Shown here: piece after piece, positions 1-9,182 of the stretch
How positions within the stretch are numbered: the first letter of the stretch is position 1
Layout of the letters: each line of letters opens with the position of its first letter
NCBI RefSeq assembly: GCF_001676785.2
Contig: NZ_CP015910.2
Coordinates: forward strand, 2,852,001-2,916,000
Source of the DNA: Brachyspira hyodysenteriae ATCC 27164
Lineage (GTDB): Bacteria > Spirochaetota > Brachyspiria > Brachyspirales > Brachyspiraceae
Reading direction: 5' to 3'
DNA: 64,000 nucleotides
The notes under the pieces: model-generated
The model's database searches: none
What the model was told of the DNA's origin: nothing
The model's input: the letters and a program-made list of their open reading frames with translations, nothing else
Made by a program: the position numbers and the translations under genes

Positions 1-146
1 TGTTTTAAACTGTTATTTTAGCTGCCCGCCCAGGATTTTTTTAAATTTATTATGTACTAAGCGCACGCAGAGCAGAATTTAAAATATAGAATAATTTATA
101 ATTATAATTTAAATCATATATATATAAATTAGCCTACCGTGCGTTA
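1..146 (-). repeat. CGCACG/GGGTGGG composite repeat, copy R1 (cut by window start)
   Basis: Reverse-orientation copy. The G-box complement GCTGCCCGCCCAGG is at 21-34, CGCACGCAG at 62-70 and ACCGTGCG at 136-143. The outer box would lie left of the window. It sits just downstream of modA. Spacings match the ten other copies. Confidence 0.8.
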
Positions 147-208
147 AATAAATAAAAAATAAAATAATACTTAAAATTTTAATCGGATAATAAAGATAAA
201 TGAATTCT

Positions 209-982
209 CTATATAACAATTCCAAATCCATAATCTTTTAATATATTAAGATTTTTTTCTGAACATAAATAACTAATGAAATCTCTTGCCTCTTTCTCTT
301 TTAAAGATTTTTTTAACACAGCAATACTATAAATTATATCTGTATGAGTTTTAGGTTCGGCAGCTATTTGTAAATTATTATTATTATTAAGTATAGCTTC
401 TGTTATATAAACTATACCGCAGTCTATTTTATCATTTTTTACTAAATCAATTACTTCTTTAGTGTCTTTACCGAATATAATTTTCTCCGAAATGATATCA
501 TATATGTTAAATTTTTTTAATATTTCTTCCGTATATTCTCCTATAGAAGAAGTCATAGATTCTCCAACAGCTATCTTCTCTATATAATCATTAGTTAAAT
601 CCCAAAAAGAGTCAAGATGAATATCTGAATCTTTTGGCATAACTAATACTATATCATTTTTAAGAACATTTGTTATACTGTCATTATATAAAAAATCTAT
701 ACTCTTTAATGCATTCATTTCCCTAGCAGAAGCTGAAAAATATAAATCAGCATAAGCTCCGGATTGTATCTGTTTTCTTAGTCTTCCTGATGAATCGAAT
801 GAACAGCCTATTTTTTTACCTGTTTCCTTTTCATAATTAGTACATATTTCACTTAACGGATTCATTAAACTAGCAGAAGCAAATATAATAATATCTTTTT
901 CTTCTTTTTTGAAATTCGAACATGAAAATAAGAATATTAATGCCATAAAATATAAAATTGCTTTTATTTTATTGATTTTCAT
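209..982 (-). CDS. modA: Molybdate ABC transporter substrate-binding lipoprotein ModA
   Basis: Probable extracytoplasmic binding protein that would deliver molybdate or tungstate to a ModBC permease. The N-terminus is a lipoprotein signal: a hydrophobic stretch ending in LFSC, with lipidated Cys at residue 21. After it comes the ModA-type start IIIFASASLMNPLSEI, where the family binds oxyanion through Ser residues. SGRLRKQIQSGAYADLYFSAS and the C-terminal ILKDYGFGI are also typical. The start at 982 is preferred because GGA lies 7 nt upstream; an in-frame ATG at 994 has no ribosome site. About 257 residues is normal for ModA. No modB or modC is seen here; they may lie left of the window. A close relative binding another anion (for example tungstate) cannot be excluded. 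Confidence 0.88.
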   Translation of the reverse strand: MKINKIKAILYFMALIFLFSCSNFKKEEKDIIIFASASLMNPLSEICTNYEKETGKKIGCSFDSSGRLRKQIQSGAYADLYFSASAREMNALKSIDFLYNDSITNVLKNDIVLVMPKDSDIHLDSFWDLTNDYIEKIAVGESMTSSIGEYTEEILKKFNIYDIISEKIIFGKDTKEVIDLVKNDKIDCGIVYITEAILNNNNNLQIAAEPKTHTDIIYSIAVLKKSLKEKEARDFISYLCSEKNLNILKDYGFGIVI

Positions 983-1143
983 AAATATTTCCATAATATG
1001 TAATATACAAACTCTATTTTTAATTATATATAATTTACAGAATTAGTCCATATTATTAATAAGATTTTTTCATATTAAAGTTATAAAAACAGAATTTGTT
1101 ATAAGATATATCAAAATAAATAATAGAATTTTGTAAATATTAT

Positions 1144-1220
1144 GGTGGAAGCTTGGGGTATATATATATTCTAGTTATTCATTTTTATATTTTTTTGGAT
1201 AATGCTTCCATATACCCCAT
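1144..1220 (-). promoter_or_regulatory. Interleaved inverted repeats in the modA leader region
   Basis: The 388-bp gap 995-1382 between the 3' end of rarA and the 5' side of modA holds two pairs of complementary segments in interleaved order. TGGAAGC (1146-1152) pairs with GCTTCCA (1204-1210), and GGGGTATAT (1155-1163) pairs with ATATACCCC (1210-1218). The A-B-A'-B' order is that of an H-type pseudoknot rather than a hairpin. It is not a recognised riboswitch. The rest of the gap shows nothing clear. Confidence 0.35.
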
Positions 1221-1382
1221 GTTCCAAAGTTATATCATTCATACTAACCTCCATAGAAAATAAATTGAAATTTAAATCAAATGAAAGCAAATTATATGAT
1301 TTCAAACATATAAAAATAAATAACATATATATCTATTTTTTATATAAATTAAAACAAATTTACTTTATTAAAGTAAAATGAA

Positions 1383-2690
1383 TTATATATGCTTTATAAT
1401 CCATTCATAGCGTTTTTTTAGTTCTCTTTCTTCGCCTATATCAACAGGTTCATAATACTCTTTTTTTACTCCATGCTCTAAATAGTCCTGCTTTACTATA
1501 TGATAAGGGTAATCATGAGGATATTTATATTCTTCATCGCTTTTTTTATCGAATGTTGCAGAATGATTATCTCTCAAATAGTTTGGGATGGAATATAACT
1601 CTCCGTTTCTTATATCTCTTATAGCTTTATTAATGGCATTATAAGCGGAATTTGATTTAGGACATAATGCTAAATAAATAGTAACTTCAGCTAATGGTAT
1701 TCTTCCTTCAGGCATACCTATAAAATCAATAATGCTCACAAGAGAAGAAGCAATATTCATAGCATTAGGCTCGGCAAGTCCTATATCTTCAGAAGCTAAT
1801 ATGCATAAACGTCTAGCTATATACCTTGGATCCTCTCCGGACTCAAGCATTCTAGCTAAATAGTAAATTGCCGCATTAGGATCGCTTCCTCTTACACTCT
1901 TTATAAATGCACTTATAGTGTTGTAATGTTCATCTTCATCAAAACTTATAGACTGCTTACTTGTAACATCTCTTACTATTTCTTCTGTGATAGTAAGTTT
2001 TTCTTTAGATTCATCAATCTGAGTAGCTAAATATGATGCTTCAAGATATGTAAAAGCCTTTCTAACATCTCCATGAGAATAACGTACTATTAAATTAACC
2101 GCCTCATCTTCTACATCTACATCATATTCACCAAGTCCTCTTTTATCTTCAATTGCTTTTAATACGGCCTCTTTTATATCATTATCATCGAGATTTCTAA
2201 ACTCAAAAAGCATAATGCGTGAAAGAAGAGCATTATTAAGATAAAAGTAAGGATTTAATGTTGTGCTTCCTATAAGTATAATGGATCCGTTTTCAACAGC
2301 AGGAAGTAAAGCATCTTGCTGACTCTTATTGAATCTATGTATCTCATCTATAAATAGTATAGTTTTTTTTCTGTTTTCTAAATTCTTTTCTGCTTTTTTT
2401 ATAGCTTCTCTTATTTCAGAAACATTTGAAAGTACAGCATTGAGTTTTATATATTCGCTTTTAGTTTTTTTAGCTATAATAGATGCAACGGTTGATTTTC
2501 CTACACCTGGAGGTCCAAAGAAAACCATAGATGTGATCTTATCATTATCTATCATTTTTCTTAGGGTTTTATTTTTGTCTAATATATGATGCTGCCCGAA
2601 AACTTCTTCTATAGTGAGAGGACGCATTCTTTCAGCCATAGGCTTGAAATTATTAATGTCCTCTTCAAAATCAAACATTGAGTTTTTCAA
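1383..2690 (-). CDS. rarA: Replication-associated recombination protein A (RarA/MgsA), AAA+ ATPase
   Basis: AAA+ clamp-loader-like ATPase that acts at stalled replication forks, related to E. coli RarA/MgsA and eukaryotic WRNIP1. The Walker A is GPPGVGKST (residues 59-67) and the Walker B is ILFIDEIHRF (111-120). Next come sensor 1 (GSTTLNPYF) and the RarA C-terminal tetramerisation part with ARRLCILASEDIGLAEP. At 435 aa it has the family length. The start is probably TTG at 2690, because GAGGA lies 5 nt upstream; the first ATG is at 2678. Either start overlaps the end of the upstream gene (stop at 2671), so translation is probably coupled. Confidence 0.93.
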   Translation of the reverse strand: MKNSMFDFEEDINNFKPMAERMRPLTIEEVFGQHHILDKNKTLRKMIDNDKITSMVFFGPPGVGKSTVASIIAKKTKSEYIKLNAVLSNVSEIREAIKKAEKNLENRKKTILFIDEIHRFNKSQQDALLPAVENGSIILIGSTTLNPYFYLNNALLSRIMLFEFRNLDDNDIKEAVLKAIEDKRGLGEYDVDVEDEAVNLIVRYSHGDVRKAFTYLEASYLATQIDESKEKLTITEEIVRDVTSKQSISFDEDEHYNTISAFIKSVRGSDPNAAIYYLARMLESGEDPRYIARRLCILASEDIGLAEPNAMNIASSLVSIIDFIGMPEGRIPLAEVTIYLALCPKSNSAYNAINKAIRDIRNGELYSIPNYLRDNHSATFDKKSDEEYKYPHDYPYHIVKQDYLEHGVKKEYYEPVDIGEERELKKRYEWIIKHI

Positions 2691-3663
2691 TATGTTCCTC
2701 TACAAGCGGTATATAATTCATAATATTTTCTATTCTTTCTTTGATTTCGTATTCAAGCAAATCAGCTATTGATATATAATCCTCATTTGCAAAAGCATCT
2801 AAAACATTATTCATCATTTCATTAAAATCATTTATAGCATCTGTAAGAGTAACAGCATTCAAAGAAATCTGAGAATAATCTATTGAATATATAGAAGCTA
2901 CATTTGAAAGTATGCTGAATGCATAGCTTACTATACGGGAGAATTTCTCCGCATACATAAAAGCCTCTTTATCATTTCCGGATTGAAGTTTATTTACTAT
3001 AGAATCAAGTATATCTAATATTAAAGGTAAGAATTTAGGCAAACTTCCTACTTTATATAAAGCATTACTGCTAGTTATATTTCCGGCAAATAAGAATATT
3101 GTATTTATTTTGGCTTCTTCTATAACAAGATACATAGTAGGAAGCATTTTTTCACTTAAAAAAGGTTTTAATTCATTATTAAAAAATTCATTAAATTTAT
3201 CTATATTATCTGATGCATTATTAAATTTTTCTAATTTTACTTCGAGCATTTTTAATAAATGAATAATTCCATAAGATTCTAAACTCATATTAAATAGGAA
3301 TATAGTTCTAGGTATAGAATCTAATACCCAATACATTCCATCTTTTAAATCTTCTATATCTTTACTATTTACTGAAACAGTATTTGATACTTTTTCTATA
3401 TATTCAACTATAGACATAATAGAATATAGAGAATATTCAGCCTGACTTAATGCTTCAACTTCTATTTTCTGTATATTTTCTACAGGGATGGTTTCATATT
3501 CTTCATCTATATACGGCTGCAATTCTGTATTATCTATAATAACTTTATTTATTAAAAAGTCATTAGAATTGCACCATTCTTCTATAGGTTTTAATACTTC
3601 ATATGCATTAGTTTCATTTTCAAGCATTACGGATAATTCTTTGCCGTTAATAAAAATATTCAT
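2671..3663 (-). CDS. Conserved hypothetical protein, mostly helical, coupled to rarA
   Basis: I do not recognise this 330-aa protein. It has no signal peptide or clear membrane segment. The first ~70 residues look like a small alpha/beta domain (MNIFINGKELSVML, then an acidic stretch). The rest appears alpha-helical with hydrophobic heptads, suggesting a cytoplasmic scaffold or coiled-coil-like protein. The ATG at 3663 is the first in the frame. The 3' end overlaps the 5' end of rarA by 20 bp, so the two genes form a transcription unit. Any role in replication or repair is only guilt by association. Confidence 0.75.
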   Translation of the reverse strand: MNIFINGKELSVMLENETNAYEVLKPIEEWCNSNDFLINKVIIDNTELQPYIDEEYETIPVENIQKIEVEALSQAEYSLYSIMSIVEYIEKVSNTVSVNSKDIEDLKDGMYWVLDSIPRTIFLFNMSLESYGIIHLLKMLEVKLEKFNNASDNIDKFNEFFNNELKPFLSEKMLPTMYLVIEEAKINTIFLFAGNITSSNALYKVGSLPKFLPLILDILDSIVNKLQSGNDKEAFMYAEKFSRIVSYAFSILSNVASIYSIDYSQISLNAVTLTDAINDFNEMMNNVLDAFANEDYISIADLLEYEIKERIENIMNYIPLVEEHIEKLNV

Positions 3664-3810
3664 AATTTTTGCACCATAACTTATATTTAAATCTATATCG
3701 TCTATAATATTCGGATTTTATCGGCTATTAATGATTACTTTTTAGTTATTAATTAAATTAAAAAATATCTAAATTTTTTTTAGAAAATTAATAAAAATAT
3801 AAAAAAAATA

Positions 3811-3838
3811 TTGACGATATAAAAATAATTATTATATT
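3811..3838 (+). promoter_or_regulatory. sigma70-type promoter for the chemoreceptor at 3880
   Basis: TTGACG (3811-3816), 16-bp spacer, TATATT (3833-3838). About 40 bp separate it from the start codon, with GGAG 7 nt before the ATG. Confidence 0.6.
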
Positions 3839-3879
3839 CAAAGCGTTGATAATTTTCATAAAGTATATGGAGTACAAGG

Positions 3880-5730
3880 ATGAGTAAATTTAATAGTTTG
3901 GCGGTAAAGGTACCTGTAATTCTTTGTATTGTTACAACGATATTGATAACAATAATGCTTATCATTTCACTTACAATAGCAGGAAACGGAATATCAAAAA
4001 GCAGATTCGAAGGGTTTGAAACTACAGTAATGGGATATTCATCAGTATTTGATGCTTGGTTTAGAACACAATCTTATATACTTGAAACTTATGCTTCTAT
4101 GCCTATCATAAGCGAATATCTAATTTCTTTGGATGAAGATGTAAAAGGAAAAGTAACTTCAAATCTAAAAACATTCAGAGAAAAGAATGCTTGTGCTATA
4201 CATATAGGAATAGTTGATAAAAATGGTATCATAATAGCAGACAGCGATTATCCTAAATGGATTGGAACAAAATTTACAGACAGCAATATCAATGTTTGGA
4301 ATAAACTTCACAATAGAGAATATGGTTACGGCAGCGTAAGTTATGGAAACGGTATTGCTCCTTCAGTGGTTAATGGAGAATTATCATTTATTTTTGCTGC
4401 TCCTGTAAAACATGAAAATAGAGAAATAGGCTATTTATATACTGTTTTTAACTGGAGAGAGTTTTATAAAAATTATATAGAAGGAATAAAATTGGGTAAA
4501 ACAGGAGGACTAGATGTAATAGGTCCTAATATGAAAGTCCTTATGAATACTGATTATAATAAAGTTAATACGGACGCTCCTCAGGTTTATAAAGAAGTAT
4601 TTAATAAAAATTTATCAAAAGGTGTTGTTGAATATACTGCTAATAATCATAAAATGATGGGGTCATATACTAAAATGAAATATGTGCCTTGGATTACTTC
4701 TATGACTATGACTTCAGAAGAAATATTTGCTGAAAATAGAAAAGCTGTATTAAGCGGTATAATATTAGGAATAATAACAATAGTATCTATAGCAATATTT
4801 ATTAATATATTTATAAGATCTATAACAAAGCCTTTATCTTTAGTAGTAGATGAAGCTAAAAAGATAGAAAGAGGCGATTTAACAGAATTTACAGGAAAAA
4901 TAAAACCTAGAAAAGATGAGATAGGAATACTTGCAGAAAGCTTTGCTAATATGAGACATAAATTAGTTGAAACTATTAAAGAAGTTAATGAAGCATCTAT
5001 ATGTATAATGAATGCTTCTGAAAAGTTGGCTAAGGGAAATGTAGAATTATCTAGAAGAACAGAGGCTCAGTCAGCAAGTTTGCAGCAGACAGCAGCTTCT
5101 ATGGAACAAATGGCTTCTACTATAAAATCATCTACTGAATATTCTATAACAGGAAATAATATGATGATATCTTCAAAATCTTCTATAGATGAGGCAGGCG
5201 ATATCATTATACAAACTACAAAAAATATAGAAGAAGTATATGATGCAAGCACAAAAATAAAAAATATCACTAAAATAATAGAAGATATTGCTTTTCAAAC
5301 TAATATACTTGCCCTTAATGCATCTGTAGAAGCAGCAAGAGCAGGAGAACAAGGAAAAGGTTTTGCTGTTGTAGCAAGCGAAGTAAGAAATCTTGCACAA
5401 ACTACTCAGTCATCTGTAAAAGATATTACTGATTTAGTAGAAAATGCTTATGATAAAATAAATAAAGCCACTGAAACAGCTCATCATTCTCAGGAAATAT
5501 TTGCCGATTTAAGAGTAAAAATAGATGAAACTGCTCATATAATGAGAGGAATAAGCTCTGCAGCAGTAGAACAGCAGTCAGGTGTTGAGCAAGTTAATAG
5601 AGCGGTATCCGAAATGGACGGAGCTACTCAAATGAATAATGCTTTGGTTAATGATGCTGAAAATGCTTCAAAAGATTTAGTTGCTCAGGCTAATTCATTA
5701 CAGCAAGCTATGAAATTTTTCAAACTATAA
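3880..5730 (+). CDS. Methyl-accepting chemotaxis protein with periplasmic Cache-type sensor
   Basis: Transmembrane chemoreceptor that would control CheA at the receptor array. Order: TM1 at about residues 10-34, a periplasmic double-Cache-like domain (35-285) containing GLDVIGPNMKVLMNTD, TM2 (about 289-312), HAMP (313-370), then a long signalling coiled coil. The hairpin tip around residues 468-506 carries the invariant [20 protein letters not shown] and [15 protein letters not shown]. The tip has Ser where the two paralogues at 42.6-46.5 kb have Ala (NASVEA against NAAVEA). There is no C-terminal CheR-docking pentapeptide. The N-terminus (NSLAVKVPVI) matches those two paralogues. Ligand unknown. 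Confidence 0.93.
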   Translation: MSKFNSLAVKVPVILCIVTTILITIMLIISLTIAGNGISKSRFEGFETTVMGYSSVFDAWFRTQSYILETYASMPIISEYLISLDEDVKGKVTSNLKTFREKNACAIHIGIVDKNGIIIADSDYPKWIGTKFTDSNINVWNKLHNREYGYGSVSYGNGIAPSVVNGELSFIFAAPVKHENREIGYLYTVFNWREFYKNYIEGIKLGKTGGLDVIGPNMKVLMNTDYNKVNTDAPQVYKEVFNKNLSKGVVEYTANNHKMMGSYTKMKYVPWITSMTMTSEEIFAENRKAVLSGIILGIITIVSIAIFINIFIRSITKPLSLVVDEAKKIERGDLTEFTGKIKPRKDEIGILAESFANMRHKLVETIKEVNEASICIMNASEKLAKGNVELSRRTEAQSASLQQTAASMEQMASTIKSSTEYSITGNNMMISSKSSIDEAGDIIIQTTKNIEEVYDASTKIKNITKIIEDIAFQTNILALNASVEAARAGEQGKGFAVVASEVRNLAQTTQSSVKDITDLVENAYDKINKATETAHHSQEIFADLRVKIDETAHIMRGISSAAVEQQSGVEQVNRAVSEMDGATQMNNALVNDAENASKDLVAQANSLQQAMKFFKL

Positions 5731-5743
5731 ATAATAAATAATA

Positions 5744-5782
5744 AAAAAGAGCGCATATATTTTCATATATGTGCTTTTTTTT
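5744..5782. terminator. Bidirectional rho-independent terminator
   Basis: Stem AGCGCATATAT / ATATATGTGCT with loop TTTC. It has an A-run on the left and eight T on the right, between two convergent genes. Confidence 0.85.
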
Positions 5783-7544
5783 ATAAATTATCTTCTATTA
5801 TCTTCATTAAGATAAAATAAAGCTCTATATCCTTCTTCTTATAATAATAATGCATAGTATTTAATATGCTCTCGGAAGTATGATTGAATAGCTCTTCTAT
5901 ATCATCTATAACTTTTTTGGCATATTCCATTTCTAAATCACTTATAATATCAAAATTAGTTATAATATTTCTTATAGTTGTTATTTTATTAGTATTATCA
6001 AAATTATCTTTTACCGCATTATTAATTATATTTCTATATGATAAATAATTATCTATATTAAAATCATTAAAATCTATATAGCATTTCTTTTCTGTATTAG
6101 ATGAATACAAATTATATAAATCATTCTTTTCTATATCCTGAAACAAAAGATTAATAAAATGCTCAATATCTGTTTTTTTAGAATAAATTTCTTCGTTATT
6201 TAATATTTCTTCTTTTTGATAAATATTTTCTGACTTATTATTATTTTCAAATGCAGAACTTATACTTTCAGGATTATTGTATCCTTTTGAATAGTTATAG
6301 TTATTATCATATGTATTAATATTTTTTATAAGTTTCTTATATTTGCTTATATAATTATTATATTTTTCTTTTTTTCCTGCTTTTAAATATAATTCAGATA
6401 TTAATTTGTAGGTATCTGCTTCATCATCTTTAAGTTCTATAGACCTTTTTAAATTAAATAAAGCCTTTTTATAATTACCTAATCTAAAATAGCAGTCGCC
6501 AAGCCATAATAAAACTAAATAATTTTCTTCTTCATCATTTAAACTTAAAGACTTTTCAAAATATTTTGCTGCATCTTCATATTCACTGTCTACGTAATTA
6601 ATATATCCTATCCAATAATAGGCTAAATAATTATTTTCATTACTATACTTTTCATTTATCTCTATAGATTCAAGTAAATAATGCACAGCATTTTTATAGC
6701 TTTCAAGTTTTGCATAGCAAATACCAAGATATAAATAATTCAAATATTCATCATTTTGTGAATCTGTGAGTTTGATAAAACAGTCAAGCTCTTCATCAAT
6801 ATCATTATTATCCAAAGCAATATTTCTTGCCTTTTCAAAACATTCATCTGATAAATCATTTTCATCTATAACTTTATAAAGAAGCCCTAAAGCAAACCAA
6901 TTATCAAAATCATTATCTTTTAATTTTACAGATTCACTTAAATGCTCCAAAGCCTTATCATATACCTGCATTATAAAATACGTATTGCCTAAATAATATC
7001 TGCTTAGATAATCATTATCTTTCAAGTTTACAGATTTATTTAAATACATAATAGCTTTATCATAATTTTTCAATTGAATATGGCAATATCCTATATATCC
7101 ATATACTAAATAATCTTCCGAACCTAAAGACATAGACAAATACATTAACGCTGTATTATATTCATTATCATTTACTGCTATTTTAGAATATGTTATTCCA
7201 AGCCATAAGGTATAATATTTATTATTATTATCAAGATTGTACGCTTCTTTAAAATATTCCAATGCCTCTTTATATACTCTCAAAGAATAGTAGCATCTTC
7301 CTATATAGTATTTATATATAGCCCTATTGGTGCTGAATTTCTCTAATGAAGAAGCCTTTATAAAATGCATCATAGATATATCATATCTTTTTAATCTATA
7401 ACAGCAATATCCTGCTTTAAACATAGCTTCTATATTATTGGGGTTTATAGATAAAATATCATTGCATAAGGAAAATGCATCATTATAATTTTTATTTTTT
7501 ATACACTCATCTACTTCATGCAGATATTTATTAATATTTTCCAT
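5781..7544 (-). CDS. TPR-repeat protein
   Basis: A 587-aa protein without signal peptide or membrane segment. Residues ~1-400 are about ten TPR units, recognisable by the repeated pattern of A-x-x-Y-F/L and Y-x-x-L/A-L-x-Y (for example AFSLCNDILSINPNNIEAMF and KALFNLKRSIELKDDEAD). Residues ~400-470 are a low-complexity Asn/Tyr/Lys-rich linker, and the last ~120 residues form a separate helical domain of unknown type. TPR arrays are protein-docking scaffolds; the partner is unknown. The start ATG at 7544 has AAAGGA upstream. A perfect palindrome overlaps this leader, suggesting repressor control. Confidence 0.85.
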   Translation of the reverse strand: MENINKYLHEVDECIKNKNYNDAFSLCNDILSINPNNIEAMFKAGYCCYRLKRYDISMMHFIKASSLEKFSTNRAIYKYYIGRCYYSLRVYKEALEYFKEAYNLDNNNKYYTLWLGITYSKIAVNDNEYNTALMYLSMSLGSEDYLVYGYIGYCHIQLKNYDKAIMYLNKSVNLKDNDYLSRYYLGNTYFIMQVYDKALEHLSESVKLKDNDFDNWFALGLLYKVIDENDLSDECFEKARNIALDNNDIDEELDCFIKLTDSQNDEYLNYLYLGICYAKLESYKNAVHYLLESIEINEKYSNENNYLAYYWIGYINYVDSEYEDAAKYFEKSLSLNDEEENYLVLLWLGDCYFRLGNYKKALFNLKRSIELKDDEADTYKLISELYLKAGKKEKYNNYISKYKKLIKNINTYDNNYNYSKGYNNPESISSAFENNNKSENIYQKEEILNNEEIYSKKTDIEHFINLLFQDIEKNDLYNLYSSNTEKKCYIDFNDFNIDNYLSYRNIINNAVKDNFDNTNKITTIRNIITNFDIISDLEMEYAKKVIDDIEELFNHTSESILNTMHYYYKKKDIELYFILMKIIEDNL

Positions 7545-7553
7545 ATAATCCTT

Positions 7554-7570
7554 TTACACTATTAGTGTAA
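7554..7570. promoter_or_regulatory. Perfect 17-bp palindrome, candidate operator of the TPR gene
   Basis: TTACACTATTAGTGTAA is an exact dyad around one central base. It lies immediately upstream of, and touches, the ribosome site of the minus-strand TPR gene. No regulator gene is adjacent. Confidence 0.45.
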
Positions 7571-7739
7571 TATTATAAATCATATTTAAGAAATTTTAAA
7601 CTACTTGTAAATAATTATATATGCATTATTATAAAAAATTGTTTTATTTTAAAAGATATAAAAATAGTTGATTTTAGTATTATAAATATTAATTAAAAAC
7701 AATACTAATATACAAAAAATTTAAAAAAAGGGTAATAAA

Positions 7740-7853
7740 ATGGATAATATAAATTTTGATATACAAAGCAATAAAGACAATTATTTTGAAAGTGAAACTA
7801 ATGCCTACATTAACCAGCCTAAAAAAATTTTACTATTGCTAGCTATAAACTAG
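7740..7853 (+). pseudogene. Truncated 5' copy of the CMD-family gene
   Basis: From 7695 the DNA nearly repeats the leader and first codons of the intact gene at 7948: the same AATACTAATATACAAAAAAT stretch, the same GGGTAATAAA ribosome region, then ATG with MDNINFDIQSNKDNYFESE. It stays recognisable for about 36 codons (…NQPKKI) and then runs into a nested hairpin element with a stop at 7851-7853. No remainder of the gene follows. This is a duplicated, truncated remnant with several substitutions, so it is not recent. Confidence 0.8.
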
Positions 7854-7912
7854 CCTAAAAATAGCTGACAACTAAAGTTATCAGCTGCTCGTTTATAGCT
7901 TAAAAACAATAC
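7833..7912. repeat. Nested two-stem hairpin element (copy H7)
   Basis: Outer stem GCTATAAAC (7842-7850) / GTTTATAGC (7891-7899). Inner stem AGCTGACAACT (7863-7873) / AGTTATCAGCT (7876-7886) with one mismatch. It matches the element at 40474-40556 in sequence and the array at 13727-14012 in architecture. It lies exactly between the truncated and intact gene copies. The whole gap 7545-7947 is accounted for by the palindrome, this hairpin and the truncated copy. Confidence 0.8.
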
Positions 7913-7947
7913 TAATATACAAAAAATTTAAAAAAAAGGGTAATAAA

Positions 7948-8565
7948 ATGGACAATATAAACTTTGACATAAAAAGCAATAAAGACAATTATTTTGAAAG
8001 TGAAATAGAAGCATATATAAAACCTCCTAAGAAAATCCCTTTCTTTTTGAAATTTCCTATGTGGATAGCGAAAAAGAAAGTGAAAAAAGATTTACTGCTT
8101 CCAAAGATTTTAGCTTGGAATCCTAAAACTGCAATAAGTTCTGGAGTAATGGAAGCATTAATAACTCATGATGATAAAGAAGTACCTAAAAGGCTTTTGA
8201 AACTCATAAGAATACAGATTTCAATAGACGTAGCCTGTCCGTTTTGCATAGACATGAACAGCTTTGAATATGATAAAGAAAATGTAACAGATGAAGAAAT
8301 AAAATATTTACAAAATAAAGATATAGATGCTTGCCCTACTCTATCGAATAAAGAAAAAATAGCTTTAAAATATATTTCAGCTATAACAAAAACACCTGTA
8401 ATAATATCCGAAGAATTAATCACAGAAGTAAAAAAAGAGTATTCAGAACGTGCCATATTAATATTAGCTTCCACTGCCGCACAGGTTAATTATTGGGCTA
8501 GGCTTATAAGAGGATTAGGAGTTCCTACTGCCGGCTTTACAAATATATGTAAAATTAATAAATAA
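7948..8565 (+). CDS. Carboxymuconolactone decarboxylase / AhpD-family protein
   Basis: Cytoplasmic all-helical protein of the CMD/AhpD fold, 205 aa. The key segment is VACPFCIDMNSFEY (from about residue 95), where CPFC is the redox CxxC typical of alkylhydroperoxidase-like members and is followed by the usual ID-N-S pattern. The C-terminal NYWARLIRGLGVP is also typical. Many family members are thiol peroxidase-like; the true substrate is unknown. AAGGG lies 8 nt before the ATG. A broken copy of its 5' end lies about 200 bp upstream. The canonical AhpD proton-relay His two turns after CxxC is not obvious, so catalytic activity is uncertain. Confidence 0.82.
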   Translation: MDNINFDIKSNKDNYFESEIEAYIKPPKKIPFFLKFPMWIAKKKVKKDLLLPKILAWNPKTAISSGVMEALITHDDKEVPKRLLKLIRIQISIDVACPFCIDMNSFEYDKENVTDEEIKYLQNKDIDACPTLSNKEKIALKYISAITKTPVIISEELITEVKKEYSERAILILASTAAQVNYWARLIRGLGVPTAGFTNICKINK

Positions 8566-8589
8566 AATTTAAAATGAGATAAAAATACA

Positions 8590-9110
8590 ATGTCAGGTTA
8601 TATTTATAATATAGATAATATTTCTAATATTGTATTATATTGGGCTAAAAATATTTTTGTAATAGAGAATAATATTTATAAATCATACAGCGAGAAAATA
8701 TATTTTAGCTTAATGAGTATTAAAGAAGATAAAGTAGATAATTATAAAACAAAATTATTAGAAATATTAGATTGGATCGTTCATGCATTTCAATTCATTA
8801 AATCTAATAAAGAAAAAATAAAAAATTATTATAATGAAAATATTTTAGATAATATACTTCTTGAAGAACCTGAACATTATGAATTGTATATAAAAGATAA
8901 AATATTATTTTGTTCATTATTGTATTTATGTAAAAACAAAAATAGTATTATATCTTCTCTGATTTAGAAAAGATAGAATTATTTAGAGATTTAATATTTA
9001 ACAATGATATTGAATACAAATCTGAAAATATTATAAAAACTTTATTTGCTTTGAAAGAAATAATAAAGTTAAATGATATTAATAATTTTAATTCTATTGG
9101 ATTCATATAA
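8590..9110 (+). pseudogene. Hypothetical helical protein gene, apparently frameshifted near 8957
   Basis: The first frame (8590-8967, 125 aa) starts MSGYIYNIDNISNIVLYW and stops after NSIISSLI. In another frame, from about 8958, the reading continues without a stop as SDLEKIELFRDLIFNN… to a TAA at 9108. Codon use and residue make-up (Lys/Glu/Ile/Asn-rich helices) look alike on both sides of the shift. I read this as one gene of about 173 codons broken by a single-base change near an A-rich stretch (8934-8941). It may also be a sequencing error. No family recognised. It follows the CMD gene by 24 bp and may be cotranscribed. Confidence 0.55.
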
Positions 9111-9182
9111 TTTATATTGACAAAAGAAATATTATAAGTTTTAATAAAAAAATAAAATGATAAAAATATAATTCCATAATAT

